This document shows, in pieces, positions 5,202 through 6,017 of a stretch of DNA of 6,017 nucleotides. This DNA comes from Pseudomonadota bacterium. GTDB taxonomy: Bacteria; Pseudomonadota; Alphaproteobacteria; Azospirillales; Azospirillaceae. The notes beneath the pieces are model-generated. The model was given only the letters and a program-made list of their open reading frames with translations. It did no database searches and was not told where the DNA came from. Position numbers and translations under genes: made by a program. The DNA lies in assembly GCA_023412175.1 (NCBI GenBank), contig JAEYOB010000648.1, positions 1 through 6,017 on the forward strand. The letters are read 5' to 3'. Each line of letters opens with the position of its first letter. Within the stretch, counting starts at the first letter, position 1.

Positions 5202-6017
5202 TCAAAGGGAGCGTTCGCGGCCGTCCCGGCGCGGCGCGGCAAGCCCGTCCCGCGCGTCCGCCCACCGGCCCGCCAGCAGCGTCATGGGCTGGGTCAGCGC
5301 CGTGGTGGCGACCGCCATCAGCACCAGCGCCGAGAACGCGGCCACCGACAGCACCCCGGCGTCCAGCAGGATCGTCAGGACGATCACCTCCATCAGCCCC
5401 TTGCACGGCATCAGCGCGCCGAGGCGCCAGGAATCCGCCCAGCTCTCGCCGGACAGCCGCGCCGGCAGCGCCGTGCCCAGCAGCTTGCCGGCGACCGTCA
5501 CCGCCGTCGCCGCCGCGAATACCGTCCATTGGCCGGGGTGCGACAGGTCGATGGCGACGCGCAGCCCGGTCAGCGTGAAGAAGAAGGGAAGCAGCACCAG
5601 CGTCGCGAAATGCTCCAGCCGGTCGAGCACCGCGTGCGCCAGCCGCTTGGGCATCACCGTCCCGGCGACGAAGGCGCCGAGGATGTAGTGCAGGCCGATG
5701 GCCTCGGTCACCGCCGCCGAGGCCAGGAGGCCGGCGCAGGTCAGCACGATGGCGGTGTCGCCCACCTGCCCGTCGGGCGAAACGCGCTCGAACAGCCGCT
5801 CCAGCAGCGGCTTGGCGAGGAAGGCGGAGATCGCCAGATAGCCGACGCCGAGCGCCGCCACCCAGGTCACCCGGTCGCCGCCGCCGCCCGCCGCCCAGGT
5901 CAGCACCGCCGTCACCAGCACCCACAGCAGCGCGTCGTTGACCGCCGCGTAGCCGAGCGCCAGCCGGCCGACCCGCTGCTCCAGCAGGCCCATCTCGCGC
6001 AGGATGGCGCCCAGGAC
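5202..6017 (-). CDS. Cation:proton antiporter, CPA2 family (C-terminal part; gene continues beyond the right edge)
   Basis: The reading frame is open to the window edge, so the N-terminus is missing and 271 residues are visible. The first visible residues (VLGAILREMGLLEQRVGR) match the P.L..IL.E.GLL...G stretch of CPA2 (KefB/CHX-like) antiporters, and they continue upstream of an internal ATG at 5991-5993 that should not be taken as the start. The ion-binding pair is Asn27-Asp28 in LALGYAAVNDALLW. Further family features are the YILGAFVAGTVMPKR stretch (111-125), FFFTLTGLR (145-153), AGKLLG with Lys178, and GALMPCKGLMEVIVL (200-214). Several hydrophobic helices fill the rest. The protein ends soon after the last helix with a basic tail (PRRDGRERSL), with no RCK/TrkA-N regulatory domain. 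It should exchange Na+ or K+ for H+ across the inner membrane. Which ion it carries cannot be read from the sequence. Confidence 0.92.
   Translation of the reverse strand, partial: VLGAILREMGLLEQRVGRLALGYAAVNDALLWVLVTAVLTWAAGGGGDRVTWVAALGVGYLAISAFLAKPLLERLFERVSPDGQVGDTAIVLTCAGLLASAAVTEAIGLHYILGAFVAGTVMPKRLAHAVLDRLEHFATLVLLPFFFTLTGLRVAIDLSHPGQWTVFAAATAVTVAGKLLGTALPARLSGESWADSWRLGALMPCKGLMEVIVLTILLDAGVLSVAAFSALVLMAVATTALTQPMTLLAGRWADARDGLAAPRRDGRERSL

Noticed and set aside
5173..5688. Plus-strand frame starting in the AT-rich gap
   Set aside because: Apart from its first few codons it is entirely antisense to the antiporter, and its product is Ser/Arg/Ala-rich with no motif.
1..6017. CRISPR array, tRNA, rRNA, transposase or phage genes
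   Set aside because: No regularly spaced direct repeats, tRNA-like or rRNA-like sequence, or transposase/integrase reading frame was seen on either strand.

Overview
This is a high-GC bacterial segment with dense, mostly minus-strand genes. The gene content fits an alphaproteobacterium, most likely of the Rhodospirillales/Azospirillum type: N-acetylglutamate kinase of the arginine pathway, a CorA transporter, a GGDEF/EAL-like signalling protein and a CPA2 antiporter. The GC-rich codon use, short-spaced operon and a possible EcfG-type promoter agree with this. The taxonomic call is inference from style and content, because no rRNA or other marker gene is present.

Layout from left to right. 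Positions 1-140 are non-coding and hold a compact nested inverted-repeat element (19-100) that looks like a dispersed REP-type intergenic repeat. Next is an alpha/beta hydrolase gene (141-968, minus) with an intact catalytic triad and a 16-bp dyad in its upstream region. Then comes a minus-strand cluster read from right to left: argB (2423-3346), an unrecognised 111-aa gene (2068-2403) and a CorA-family transporter gene (1077-2054). The spacings in this cluster are 19 and 13 nt, so it is very probably one transcript.

Divergent from argB is a 54-codon gene for a hydrophilic protein (3452-3616, plus). It has a candidate general-stress (EcfG/RpoE2-type) promoter. It converges with a long minus-strand gene (3634-5004) for a protein with an N-terminal GGDEF-like and a C-terminal EAL-like domain. 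Both domains have lost their catalytic signatures, and a Cys/His-bearing linker joins them. Upstream of that gene is a strikingly AT-rich 197-bp intergenic region (5005-5201) containing a 10-bp hairpin. The right edge is the C-terminal part of a membrane cation:proton antiporter (5202-6017, running off the window).

Most of the window is ordinary core-genome content: arginine biosynthesis, ion transport and a generic hydrolase. I found no convincing evidence of a new defence, mobile or RNA-guided system. The items most worth a second look are the doubly degenerate GGDEF/EAL protein with its Cys/His linker, the small stress-like gene with its promoter, the nested repeat at the left edge, and the AT-rich region with its hairpin.
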